Shown here piece by piece: positions 34,124 through 42,096 of a stretch of DNA of 64,000 bases; position 1 is the first letter of the stretch; the number at the start of each line of letters is the position of its first letter. A program made the position numbers and the translations under genes. This stretch comes from Arthrobacter cavernae (GTDB lineage Bacteria > Actinomycetota > Actinomycetes > Actinomycetales > Micrococcaceae): contig NZ_JAFNLL010000002.1 in assembly GCF_017368795.1 (NCBI RefSeq), positions 349,175 through 413,174 on the forward strand. Direction: 5' to 3'. The notes beneath the pieces were generated by a model. It did no database searches. It was not told the origin of the DNA and saw nothing but the letters and a program-made list of their open reading frames with translations.

Positions 34124-36127
34124 TCAGCTGTGCACCGCCGTCGAATCATCCACTGTGGTTTCCTCCACGTCTTCACCTGCGAACTGAGACATGTACAGGC
34201 TGTAGTAGGCACCTTGGAGTGTGAGAAGCTCGTTGTGGTTGCCCTGTTCCACGATCTTGCCGTTCTCCATCACCAGGATGGTGTCGGCGTCGCGAATGGT
34301 GGACAGGCGGTGGGCGATCACGAAGCTCGTCCGGTCGGTGCGCAGTGCGGCCATGGCCTTCTGCAGCAACAGCTCGGTACGCGTATCCACGGAGCTCGTG
34401 GCCTCGTCCAGGATCAGCAGCGAAGGATCGGACACGAAGGCCCGGGCAATGGTGATGAGCTGTTTTTCACCCGCACTGACGTTGCTGCCTTCCTCGTCGA
34501 TGATGGTCTGGTAGCCGTCCGGGAGGGCGCGGACAAAGCGGTCCACGTAGGTGGCCTTGGCCGCCTCCATGATCTGCTCCTCCGTGGCGTCCAGCTTGCC
34601 GTACTTGATGTTGTCGTAGATGGTGCCGCCGAACAGCCACGCATCCTGGAGGACCATGCCTACCTTCGAGCGCAGCTCGGAACGGCTGAGCTCCTTGACG
34701 TCCACGCCATCCAGGGTGATGCGGCCGGAGTTGAGCTCATAGAAGCGCATGACCAGGTTGACCAGGGTGGTCTTGCCGGCCCCGGTGGGGCCCACGATGG
34801 CCACGGTGTGGCCCGGCTCGGCGCTGAAGGACAGGTCCTCGATGAGCGGCTTGTCCGCCACGTAGCTGAAGCTGACGTGCTGGAACTCGACATGCCCGTC
34901 GGTCTTGGCCGGCAGGTGCCCGGTGGCGGTCTCCTTGACCTCTTCATCGGCGTCCAGGAATTCGAAAACGCGCTCGGCAGAAGCCACGCCGGACTGCAGC
35001 ATGTTGGCCATGCCGGCAATCTGGCCCAGCGGCTGGGTGAACTCACGCGAGTACTGGATGAAGGCCGTGGCATCGCCCAGGCTCATGGAGCCGGACGCCA
35101 CGCGCAGGCCGCCCACGACGGCGATGCCCACATACGCCAGGTAGGACACGAAGTTCATGGCCGGGAAGATCACGCCGGAGACGAACTGCGCCCCGAAGGA
35201 TGCCTTGTAGAGGGCCTCGTTGCGCTCGTCGAAACGCTCCAGCATGTCCGCGTCGCGGCCGAAGACCTTGACGAGGTCGTGGCCGGAGAACGATTCCTCG
35301 ATCTGGCCGTTCAACGCCCCGGTGTTCTTCCACTGTGCGGCGAAGAGCTTCTGGCTGCGGGCGCCGATGACGCCTGCCACGATGCCGGAGAGCGGCAGCG
35401 CGATGAGGGCGATCAGTGCCAGCTCCCAGGAAACGATGAACATCATCACGATGATGCCCAGGACCGTCAGGACCGAGCTGACCAGCTGGGCGAACGCCTG
35501 CTGCAGGCCCTGCTGGACGTTGTCGACGTCGTTGGTCACCCGGGACAGGATGTCGCCGCGCTGGCGGGTGTCGAAGTAGTCCAGCGGGAGCCGGTTGAGC
35601 TTGGACTGCACGTCATCCCGGAGCTTCCTGATGACCCGCATGACGATCCTGTTCAGCAACCAGCCTTGTGCCCAGAGGAACATGTTCGCCACGAAGTACA
35701 TGAGGAGCACGATCGAGATCAGGAACGTCAGCCTGGGGAAGTCGATCCCGTTGGTGAGCTCCATCTTGGCCACCATGTCCGCGAAGTTGCCCTGCCCCTG
35801 CTGGCGCATGAGCTCCGCGAACTCTTCCTGCGTCACTCCCGGCGGGAGCTGCTTGCCCATGACGCCGCCGAAGATGACGTCCATGGCGTTGCCGAGGATC
35901 TTCGGGGCGATGACGTTCAGGACTACGGAGACCACCACGAGGCCGATCACGATGATCACGCCTGCGCCCTCCGGCTTCAGCAGGCCCATGAGGCGCTTGG
36001 CCGATGGCCAGAATGCCTTGGCCTTCTTGGCCGGCACGTCGCCGAACATGCCGCCATCGGCCTCGCCGGGAGTGTATTCCTCTTCGACGAAGTCGTCATC
36101 GTCGTAGTGCTGCCTGTGATCGCTCAT
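34124..36127 (-). CDS. ABC exporter half-transporter (second of a heterodimer)
   Basis: 667 aa: about 60 polar N-terminal residues, six transmembrane helices, and an ATPase domain with Walker A GPTGAGKTTL, signature SAGEKQ (not SGGQ) and Walker B LLILDEATSSVD with the catalytic Glu. There is a roughly 40-residue insertion after helix 1 with MGKQLPPGVTQEEF. Its ATG overlaps the stop of the partner gene (ATGA). Heterodimeric exporters of this kind move drugs, lipids or peptides outward; substrate unknown. Confidence 0.93.
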   Translation of the reverse strand: MSDHRQHYDDDDFVEEEYTPGEADGGMFGDVPAKKAKAFWPSAKRLMGLLKPEGAGVIIVIGLVVVSVVLNVIAPKILGNAMDVIFGGVMGKQLPPGVTQEEFAELMRQQGQGNFADMVAKMELTNGIDFPRLTFLISIVLLMYFVANMFLWAQGWLLNRIVMRVIRKLRDDVQSKLNRLPLDYFDTRQRGDILSRVTNDVDNVQQGLQQAFAQLVSSVLTVLGIIVMMFIVSWELALIALIALPLSGIVAGVIGARSQKLFAAQWKNTGALNGQIEESFSGHDLVKVFGRDADMLERFDERNEALYKASFGAQFVSGVIFPAMNFVSYLAYVGIAVVGGLRVASGSMSLGDATAFIQYSREFTQPLGQIAGMANMLQSGVASAERVFEFLDADEEVKETATGHLPAKTDGHVEFQHVSFSYVADKPLIEDLSFSAEPGHTVAIVGPTGAGKTTLVNLVMRFYELNSGRITLDGVDVKELSRSELRSKVGMVLQDAWLFGGTIYDNIKYGKLDATEEQIMEAAKATYVDRFVRALPDGYQTIIDEEGSNVSAGEKQLITIARAFVSDPSLLILDEATSSVDTRTELLLQKAMAALRTDRTSFVIAHRLSTIRDADTILVMENGKIVEQGNHNELLTLQGAYYSLYMSQFAGEDVEETTVDDSTAVHS

Positions 36128-37863
36128 GCCACTTCCTCCGCAGCCAGCTGTGATTCAACGATTTCCTGGTACGTGGGAGAGGTCTCAAGGAGTTCCTCGT
36201 GGGTCCCCCGGTCCACGATCCTGCCGTTGTCCAGGACCAGGATCTGGTCTGCGTCCGCGATGGTGGACACGCGCTGGGCCACGATGATGACTGTGGCGTC
36301 CTGGGTTTTCTCCCTGAGCGCCTTGCGGAGCCGGGAGTCGGTGGCGACGTCCAATGCCGAGAAGGAGTCATCGAACAGGTACACCTTGGGCTTGGTGACC
36401 AGGGCCCGGGCGATGCACAGGCGCTGGCGCTGCCCGCCGGAGACGTTGGTTCCGCCCTGGGCCACCCTGCGGTTCAGTCCCGAGGACTTTTCCTGGACGA
36501 AGTCCTTGGCCTGTGCCGTCTCCAGCGCATCCCACAGTTCTTCCTCCGTGGCGTCGGTCTTGCCGAAGCGCAGGTTGTGTTCGATGGTGCCGGAGAACAG
36601 GTAGGGCTTTTGCGGCACCGCGGCCACACGGCTGGTGATGTCCGCCCGGTCCAGTTCGGTGACCGGAACGCCGTCGAGCAGCACCTCACCGGAGGCGACA
36701 TCGTAGAGGCGCGGCAGCAGGGACACCAGGGTTGACTTGCCGGCACCAGTGGATCCGATGATGGCGAGCGTCTGTCCGGGCTCGGCGGTGAAGGAGATGT
36801 TGCTCAGCACAGGAGCCTCGGCCCCCGGGTACTTGAAGGTGACGTCGCGGAACTCCACGCGCCCCTTCTTCTCGGCCGGAGCCACCGGCGACCCGGGGTC
36901 GTGGATGGAGGATTCGACGTCGAGCACTTCGCCGATGCGGTCCGCACATACCGAGGCGCGCGGGATCATCATGGCCATGAACGTGCCCATCATGACGGCG
37001 ATGAGGATCTGTAGGAGGTATTGCAGGAAGGCGGTGAGGGCTCCCACCTGCATGTCGCCTGAATCCACGCGCTGGCCGCCAAACCACAGCACGGCCGCGG
37101 TGGAAAGGTGCAGGATCATGCCGATGGCCGGGAACATGAGGACGAACAGGTTGCCGATCTTGACCGACACCTCGGTCAGATCGCGGTTGGCCTCCCCGAA
37201 GCGCTTGGCCTCGTAGGGTTCACGCACGAAGGCACGGACCACGCGGATGCCGATGATCTGCTCGCGCAGGACGCCGTTGATGGAGTCGATCTTCTTCTGC
37301 ATGGAACGGAACAAGGGCATCAGGCGGACCACGAGGTAGCCCACCACGGCGATCAGGATGGGCACGGACACCCATACAAGCCACGAAAGGCTGAGGTCCT
37401 CGCGCAGGGCCATGATGATGCCGCCGATGCACATGATGGGCGTGGCCACCATGAAGTTCAGGCCCATGAGCACCAGCATCTGGACCTGCTGGACGTCGTT
37501 GGTGCCGCGCGTGATCAGCGTGGGCGCGCCGAAGCGGTTGACGTCCTGGGCGGAGAATCCGCTGACCTGCCGGTAGACGCTGCGGCGCAGGTCCCGGCCG
37601 ATCGCCATCGCCGTCCTGGCGCCGAAGTAGACGGCGGCGATGGCGGTCAGCACCTGGCCGAAGGCCACGGCGAGCATGAGGGCGCCCGTCCGCCAAATGA
37701 AGTCAGTATCGCCCCGGGAAACTCCCTCGTCAATGATCTTGGCATTGAGGCTCGGGAGGTACAGGGTGGCGATGGTGGACGCCAATTGGAAGATGAGGAC
37801 GGCCAGAATTTGCGGCAAATACGGCTTGGAATAGCGCCGTATCAGTGTGACAAGCATGCCCAC
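36124..37863 (-). CDS. ABC exporter half-transporter (first of a heterodimer)
   Basis: 579 aa: six transmembrane helices, then Walker A GSTGAGKSTL, intact signature VSGGQRQR, and Walker B YLFDDSFSALD where Asp replaces the catalytic Glu. This degenerate site is typical of one partner in heterodimeric exporters such as BmrCD and TM287/288. GTG at 37863 or ATG at 37857 may be the start; AAGGAT lies just upstream of both. The pair is transcribed away from the sortase locus, with 330-430 bases of regulatory DNA between. Confidence 0.93.
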   Translation of the reverse strand: MGMLVTLIRRYSKPYLPQILAVLIFQLASTIATLYLPSLNAKIIDEGVSRGDTDFIWRTGALMLAVAFGQVLTAIAAVYFGARTAMAIGRDLRRSVYRQVSGFSAQDVNRFGAPTLITRGTNDVQQVQMLVLMGLNFMVATPIMCIGGIIMALREDLSLSWLVWVSVPILIAVVGYLVVRLMPLFRSMQKKIDSINGVLREQIIGIRVVRAFVREPYEAKRFGEANRDLTEVSVKIGNLFVLMFPAIGMILHLSTAAVLWFGGQRVDSGDMQVGALTAFLQYLLQILIAVMMGTFMAMMIPRASVCADRIGEVLDVESSIHDPGSPVAPAEKKGRVEFRDVTFKYPGAEAPVLSNISFTAEPGQTLAIIGSTGAGKSTLVSLLPRLYDVASGEVLLDGVPVTELDRADITSRVAAVPQKPYLFSGTIEHNLRFGKTDATEEELWDALETAQAKDFVQEKSSGLNRRVAQGGTNVSGGQRQRLCIARALVTKPKVYLFDDSFSALDVATDSRLRKALREKTQDATVIIVAQRVSTIADADQILVLDNGRIVDRGTHEELLETSPTYQEIVESQLAAEEVA

Positions 37864-38065
37864 GGATCCTTAGAAAGAGTGCGCGAATGGGTTCGGGAAA
37901 TTAGTATCAGCAGGGGCTGACAGTCTTGGAAGAACCACTCTACGAAATCCGTTGCCTCAGCGAAACATCCGCGGTCAAAGATCATCCCTGCGGAGTATTT
38001 CAGGTCTCGGCGGCCAATTTCCGCCTCCGTGCGGCAAACCCACTGCCAACAACTGAGTAGCTCCC

Positions 38066-38150
38066 AGTAGTCGCGTAACCCGAGCGAGTACTCTTTCGCC
38101 GTCGTCGCCGGTTTAGGCAGTAAAACACGAGTACCGACTACTCGCGACTA
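38066..38150. promoter_or_regulatory. Repeat-rich upstream region of the first wall-protein gene
   Basis: The 432-base gene-free stretch 37864-38295 contains TAGTCGCG (38068-38075) matched by CGCGACTA (38143-38150), the palindrome GAGTACTC (38086-38093), CGAGTA-CCGAC-TACTCG (38128-38144) and CGACTA repeated with a 10-bp period (38135, 38145). TTAGTC-TC-GACTAA (38886-38899) before the second wall-protein gene shares the CGACTA half-site. These look like binding sites of one regulator serving both genes. Confidence 0.5.
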
Positions 38151-38182
38151 TTTGAAGCGGCGCTCCTAGCCTGAAGAAATAG

Positions 38183-38288
38183 GCAAACTGATGGCTCTGC
38201 ACCAGCAACCGTCGACCTGGCTGATGCATTACCTCTTCGATAGCGGTTGCCCGCGGCGGTCCGATCAGTTTCGATCAGATTGGATGGA
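38183..38288 (+). promoter_or_regulatory. Structured leader A, candidate riboswitch-like element
   Basis: Conserved blocks shared with leader B in the same order: GCAAACTGA (38183-38191), 13 bases, GCAACCGTC (38205-38213), a variable part, GATAGCGGTTGCCCG (38239-38253), and TCAGTTTCGATCAGATTG (38265-38282), ending at the ribosome binding site of the next gene. The first and third blocks recall the GGCAAAC and GATAGC-GGTTGCC portions of GEMM (c-di-GMP-I) riboswitches, but the middle GACGCAAAGCC is not clearly present. The RNA identity is a hypothesis; the conservation is visible. Confidence 0.45.
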
Positions 38289-38295
38289 AACCGCT

Positions 38296-38868
38296 ATGAG
38301 ACGATTCCTGGCACTGGTGGCCTTGGTGGCCGCCGTTTTGGGTTTCACCCACCTTGGCGTCATGACGCCGGCGTTGGCTGAGGGCGAAGAAGGGAAGAAG
38401 GTCACCATCTGCCACGCTACCGGCTCTGAGACGAACCCCTTCGTCGAGATCACCATCAGCGTCAACGCAGTCAAGGCCCACGAAAACCACCAGGGCCTCG
38501 AGGACATCATCCCGGCTCCGGCCGCAGGATGCCCGGGCGCTGTGGTTCCGCCGGTCGTCGACCCCCCGGCCGTCGTTCCCCCGGTAACCCCGCCGACCGT
38601 TGTTGTTCCCCCGGCAGCCCCGCCGACCGTTGTTGTTCCCCCGGCAGCCCCGCCAGCCGCTGTTCCCCCGGTGGCCCCGCCGGCGGCAGTCCCGGCTCCC
38701 ATGGGCGTCGGAGCAGCTGCACCGGCAGCCATGAACCCCGGATTCGACGCGCAGACCGCAGTCGGCGAACGTACGGAAGCGGCAACTCCGCTGTCCCTGG
38801 CTGGCCTGGCAATGCTCCTGATGGCTGGAACCATCGTGGCTCTGCGGAGGAGGGCACGGACAAGGTAG
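38296..38868 (+). CDS. Secreted Pro-rich wall protein A with AQTA sorting-like signal
   Basis: 190 aa from the ATG at 38296. A signal peptide (MRRFLALVALVAAVL...TPALA) is cleaved near 28. Residues 33-75 form a small domain with VTICHATGSETNPFVEITIS and AHENHQ...DIIPAP, a CHATGS-type motif that recurs in actinobacterial surface proteins. A Pro/Val/Ala-rich spacer (about 80-140) follows. The C-terminus is NPGFDAQTAVG, a short polar stretch, a hydrophobic helix and RRRARTR, the three-part layout of a sortase signal but without LPXTG. It is followed by a paralogous signal in protein B and a sortase gene. Confidence 0.8.
   Translation: MRRFLALVALVAAVLGFTHLGVMTPALAEGEEGKKVTICHATGSETNPFVEITISVNAVKAHENHQGLEDIIPAPAAGCPGAVVPPVVDPPAVVPPVTPPTVVVPPAAPPTVVVPPAAPPAAVPPVAPPAAVPAPMGVGAAAPAAMNPGFDAQTAVGERTEAATPLSLAGLAMLLMAGTIVALRRRARTR
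38590..38649 (+). repeat. 30-nt perfect tandem repeat in the Pro-rich spacer
   Basis: Two identical 30-nt units (38590-38619 and 38620-38649) encode PPTVVVPPAA twice, with a degenerate third copy to about 38676. Copy number could vary between strains and change the length of the wall spacer. Confidence 0.85.
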
Positions 38869-38930
38869 GGATTTCACGGAGCAAATTAGTCTCGACTAAC
38901 ACGGGGGGCAATTCTAGACTAAGCACGTCA

Positions 38931-39046
38931 GCAAACTGACTATTCGCCGAAGGCAGCCGTCATCGGAAATCTCACTGTTTGTGGTGGATAGATGTTGGAT
39001 AGCGGTTACCCGGACAGCCTGGTCAGTTTCGATCAGATTGAATGGA
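38931..39046 (+). promoter_or_regulatory. Structured leader B, copy of leader A
   Basis: The same ordered blocks as leader A: GCAAACTGA (38931-38939), again exactly 13 bases, GCAGCCGTC (38953-38961), GATAGCGGTTACCCG (38998-39012), TCAGTTTCGATCAGATTG (39023-39040). The variable segment is 36 bases here against 25 in A. Block conservation with length change only between blocks is what a conserved RNA fold would produce. The palindrome TTAGTC-TC-GACTAA (38886-38899) lies just upstream and may be the operator. Confidence 0.45.
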
Positions 39047-39054
39047 GAGCTGCG

Positions 39055-39567
39055 ATGAGACGTATCTTTGCTCTGGCCGGGATTGTGGGCCTCGCTCTGC
39101 TCGGCACAAGCGCACCGGCAAATGCACACCCGCATGATGACGTGGAAGTTTGTGAAGAAATCGACAACAGCGGACCCAGCCACGGCGACCGCAGCGGACC
39201 CGGCCCCAGCGGACCCGCCCACGGCGACCGCAGCGGACCCGGCCACGGCTGCGTCCCGATGGTCGCTCCCCCGGCGCCGGTCGTCGTTCCGCCGGCCCCG
39301 GTCGTCGTTCCGCCGATGGTTACGCCCGTGGTTCCGGCAGCTGGCACGACGGTAGTCCCGGCAGTGGTTGCCCCTGCAGCTGCTCCGGCAGCGGCTGCCA
39401 TGGCCCAGGGTGCTGCAGCCCCGATGGCAGTAAACCCGGGATTCAATGCGCAGACCGCAGCCGGCACCACAGGTGATTCCGGCCTCCTGATGTGGCCGGC
39501 TGGCGTGGCGCTGCTGCTCATGGCGCTTGCAACTGTGCGTCTGCGGAGGAGGGCACGGATAAGCTAG
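39055..39567 (+). CDS. Secreted wall protein B with the same AQTA sorting-like signal
   Basis: 170 aa from the ATG at 39055. The signal peptide ends near ...SAPANA (24). The mature start is His/Asp-rich (HPHDDVEVCEE) followed by repeats of HGDRSGPG, then a Pro/Val/Ala spacer with VVVPPAP repeats. The C-terminal NPGFNAQTAAG, hydrophobic helix and RLRRRARIS match protein A closely while the mature parts differ, so the tail is under shared selection. The two genes probably arose by duplication that included the leader. Confidence 0.8.
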   Translation: MRRIFALAGIVGLALLGTSAPANAHPHDDVEVCEEIDNSGPSHGDRSGPGPSGPAHGDRSGPGHGCVPMVAPPAPVVVPPAPVVVPPMVTPVVPAAGTTVVPAVVAPAAAPAAAAMAQGAAAPMAVNPGFNAQTAAGTTGDSGLLMWPAGVALLLMALATVRLRRRARIS

Positions 39568-39645
39568 CAAAAGTTCAGGGAAATCAGCTTGGGCGCCGCA
39601 CCACACGGTGCGGCGCCCATCCTATGAGAGCCAGGCAGGATCGGC

Positions 39646-40347
39646 ATGCCAACTCGTCGCCTTCACAGAGCGGACGGCCCGCCCCGACCAAGGGGTCGCA
39701 ACCGCGTAGACATTCTGGTGATCCTGTGCGGGGTCCTCGGCCTGTTGGCATTTCTGTTCTTGCCCGGAATGCTGGCCCCAGGCCCTGGCATTCCCGGGAG
39801 TTCCGTCACGCAGTCAACCCCGCCCGCTGCCGGACCGATCAGCGAAACAACCCTGCCGCCAACAGACAAAACCGGCATCCCGCCGTCGCCCGTCTATCCG
39901 GCAGCAGCAGCCCCAAGCCGGATCAGCTACCCGGCAGCGGACCTTGACGTGGTGGTCCATCCCTTCGAGCCAAGCAGCAGCGAAATGGAGAGCAGGACCC
40001 TCGTGCCACCCGAAACATTGGACGGCTACTGGCTGACCCTCTACGGGACGCCGGGCGCAGGCTCTGCGAACACCACGTACATCCTTGGCCACAGCTGGGA
40101 GGACCGCGACGCGCCTTTCAACCACTTGAGCTCGGCTGCCCGTCCCGGAGACCGGTTCACGGCAATCACGGCTTCCGGAACCATGACCTACACGGTGGAC
40201 TCGGTCACCACGTACCTCAAGGGCTCCCTGAAGGACAGCCCCATCTGGGCCGTCGTGCCCAATCGGATTGTCCTGATCAGCTGCTACACCGAGGACCCCC
40301 AGGGCAAGAACGTTGTGGTGGTCGCCTCGCCGCTCCGGGGTCCCTGA
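39646..40347 (+). CDS. Sortase (class E/F-like) beside its likely substrates
   Basis: 233 aa. Membrane anchor at about 22-43, a Pro/Thr-rich linker, then the sortase barrel. Catalytic His149 is in TYILGHSWE and Cys213 in VLISCYTED. The Arg expected a few residues after Cys is not present; Lys221 (PQGKNVVVVA) stands there, and Arg207 before the Cys is the nearest alternative. It is 78 bases behind wall protein B and probably cotranscribed. Sortases cut a C-terminal pentapeptide and link the protein to the wall; the two neighbours offer [D/N]AQTA. That pairing is inference. Confidence 0.85.
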   Translation: MPTRRLHRADGPPRPRGRNRVDILVILCGVLGLLAFLFLPGMLAPGPGIPGSSVTQSTPPAAGPISETTLPPTDKTGIPPSPVYPAAAAPSRISYPAADLDVVVHPFEPSSSEMESRTLVPPETLDGYWLTLYGTPGAGSANTTYILGHSWEDRDAPFNHLSSAARPGDRFTAITASGTMTYTVDSVTTYLKGSLKDSPIWAVVPNRIVLISCYTEDPQGKNVVVVASPLRGP

Positions 40348-40362
40348 CACGTGTGTGCCGGG

Positions 40363-42096
40363 TCAGCCGCCCAGGTGGGTGGGGCCGAACATTTTCAGCA
40401 GCGTCTCAACCACGACGACGTTGGGACCGTCTGATTCAAATGCTGTCTTGAGCGCGTCCCCGACGTCCTCCGGTGCCACCCGGCGGGCCGGGACGCCGAA
40501 GGATTCGGCGAGTTTGACGAAGTCCGGTCGGGCCAGCTCGGTGGCCGTGGCCTTGCCAAAGGCGCCCACCATGTATTCGCGCAGGATGCCGTAGCCGCCG
40601 TCGTCCACGATCAGCCAGGTGACCGGGATGTTGTGCTGCTTGGCGGTGGCGAGTTCCGAGATGGAGTACATGGACGAACCGTCGCCGGACACGGCCAGCA
40701 CGCGGCCGGGCTTGCCGGTGGTTTCCAGGCCCACGGCGCCTCCGATGGCCGCGGGGAAGCCGTAGCCGAGGCCGCCGGCACCTTGGGCGGAGTGGAACTC
40801 GCCGTCGCGGGCGTCCCAGCAGCTCCAGCCCCAGTACGCGGCGATGGTCATGTCCCAGAAGGTCTGCATGTCCGCGGGCACGGCCTCCCGGATGTCGGAC
40901 AAGAACTTCAGTTCCTTGCCGAGGTCCTGGGATTCCAGGCGGGCCTTGACCCTGGCCAGGGAGTCCTTGACCAAGTCCTCGGGCGAGGTGCCGTGCCAGC
41001 TGCGCAGCGCCGAGTTTTCGGCCGTGCCGGCTGCTGCCAGCGCCTCGTCCAGGGTAGCCAGCGCCTGTCCGGCGTCGGCACGGATGCCCAGGCCGGGCCG
41101 GTTGGATTCCAAGACCCGGGGTTCGGCGTCGATCTGGATGATCCGGCCGCGCGGTTCGAACGTGAAGTAGTTGGACGTGACCTCGCCCAAGGAGGAGCCG
41201 ATCACGATCAGCACGTCCGCGTCCTCCAGCAGGTCCGTCATGTACCGGTCCTCGATCCAGGACTGCAGCGAGAGTTCGTGGTTCCACGGGAACGCGCCGT
41301 TGCCGCCGGGGGTGCAGATGACCGGGGCCCGCAACTGCTCGGCAATCGAGAGCAGGGACTTCTCGGCCCGGCCGCGGCGCGTACCGCCGCCGGCAATGAT
41401 GGCCGGACGCTCCGCCGTCGAGAGCCATTTCACGGCTTCGCGGACCAGCTCCACGCGCGGCGGGTTGTCTGCGGCTTCGGCGAGGGCGTCCTCCACCGGG
41501 GGCACCATGATGGGGTCCAGGAGCACGTTCTGCGGGATCTCGATCCACACCGGGCCCTGGGGCGAGGAGATGGCCTCGGTCCAGGCGTCCTGGATGGCGG
41601 ACGGGATGCCGGAGGCGTGCTGGATGAGGCGCTGGCTCTTGGTGACGTTGGCGGCCGAGGCCTTCTGGTCATCGAGCTGGTGCAGCATGCCCTTGCGGCG
41701 CGCGCCCAGGCCCTCGAGGGGAATCTGGCTGGCCACAACCACCATGGGGACGCCGGTGGCGTAGGCCTCCTGGAGACCGGCGAGGGACGTCAGTGCGCCC
41801 GGGCCGGTGGACAGGAACAGCACGCCCACCTCGCCGGTGGCGCGGGAATAGCCGTCCGCGGCAAAGGCCGAGTTGTTCTCCACGCGGGAGGACACGAAGT
41901 GCAACTTTCCGCGGCCCATGGCATCAAAAAGGCCCAGGGCGTGCTGGCCGGGGATGCCGAAGACGGTCTTCGCACCGAGCGCTTCGAGGGTCTCGACGAC
42001 GAGGTCCCCGCCGTTGCGCTGGGGTCCGGCAGGGGCCTCCGGCCGCGAGGGGCCCCCGGCCGAGCTTGCAAGGGTGGGGAGCAGCTGGGGACTCAC
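40363..42096 (-). CDS. TPP-dependent enzyme, probable 2-oxo acid decarboxylase
   Basis: 577 aa with the three domains of the acetolactate synthase/pyruvate decarboxylase superfamily. The activating Glu is in [18 protein letters not shown]; the TPP/Mg motif is [20 protein letters not shown]. It is not a standard IlvB: it is translationally coupled (ATGA) to an agmatinase-family gene. In Pseudomonas the arginine transaminase pathway uses the TPP enzyme AruI to decarboxylate 2-ketoarginine, feeding 4-guanidinobutyrate to guanidinobutyrase. That combination would explain this pair. The substrate is inferred from context. Confidence 0.8.
   Translation of the reverse strand: MSPQLLPTLASSAGGPSRPEAPAGPQRNGGDLVVETLEALGAKTVFGIPGQHALGLFDAMGRGKLHFVSSRVENNSAFAADGYSRATGEVGVLFLSTGPGALTSLAGLQEAYATGVPMVVVASQIPLEGLGARRKGMLHQLDDQKASAANVTKSQRLIQHASGIPSAIQDAWTEAISSPQGPVWIEIPQNVLLDPIMVPPVEDALAEAADNPPRVELVREAVKWLSTAERPAIIAGGGTRRGRAEKSLLSIAEQLRAPVICTPGGNGAFPWNHELSLQSWIEDRYMTDLLEDADVLIVIGSSLGEVTSNYFTFEPRGRIIQIDAEPRVLESNRPGLGIRADAGQALATLDEALAAAGTAENSALRSWHGTSPEDLVKDSLARVKARLESQDLGKELKFLSDIREAVPADMQTFWDMTIAAYWGWSCWDARDGEFHSAQGAGGLGYGFPAAIGGAVGLETTGKPGRVLAVSGDGSSMYSISELATAKQHNIPVTWLIVDDGGYGILREYMVGAFGKATATELARPDFVKLAESFGVPARRVAPEDVGDALKTAFESDGPNVVVVETLLKMFGPTHLGG

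Noticed and set aside
34097..36604. 835-codon open frame antisense to the ABC exporter genes
   Set aside because: GC-rich shadow frame; the opposite strand encodes two complete ABC half-transporters with all motifs, and this translation has no recognisable domain.
38700..39567. Canonical LPXTG or LAXTG sorting signals in the wall proteins
   Set aside because: Neither motif occurs in either C-terminus; only the shared AQTA element is present.
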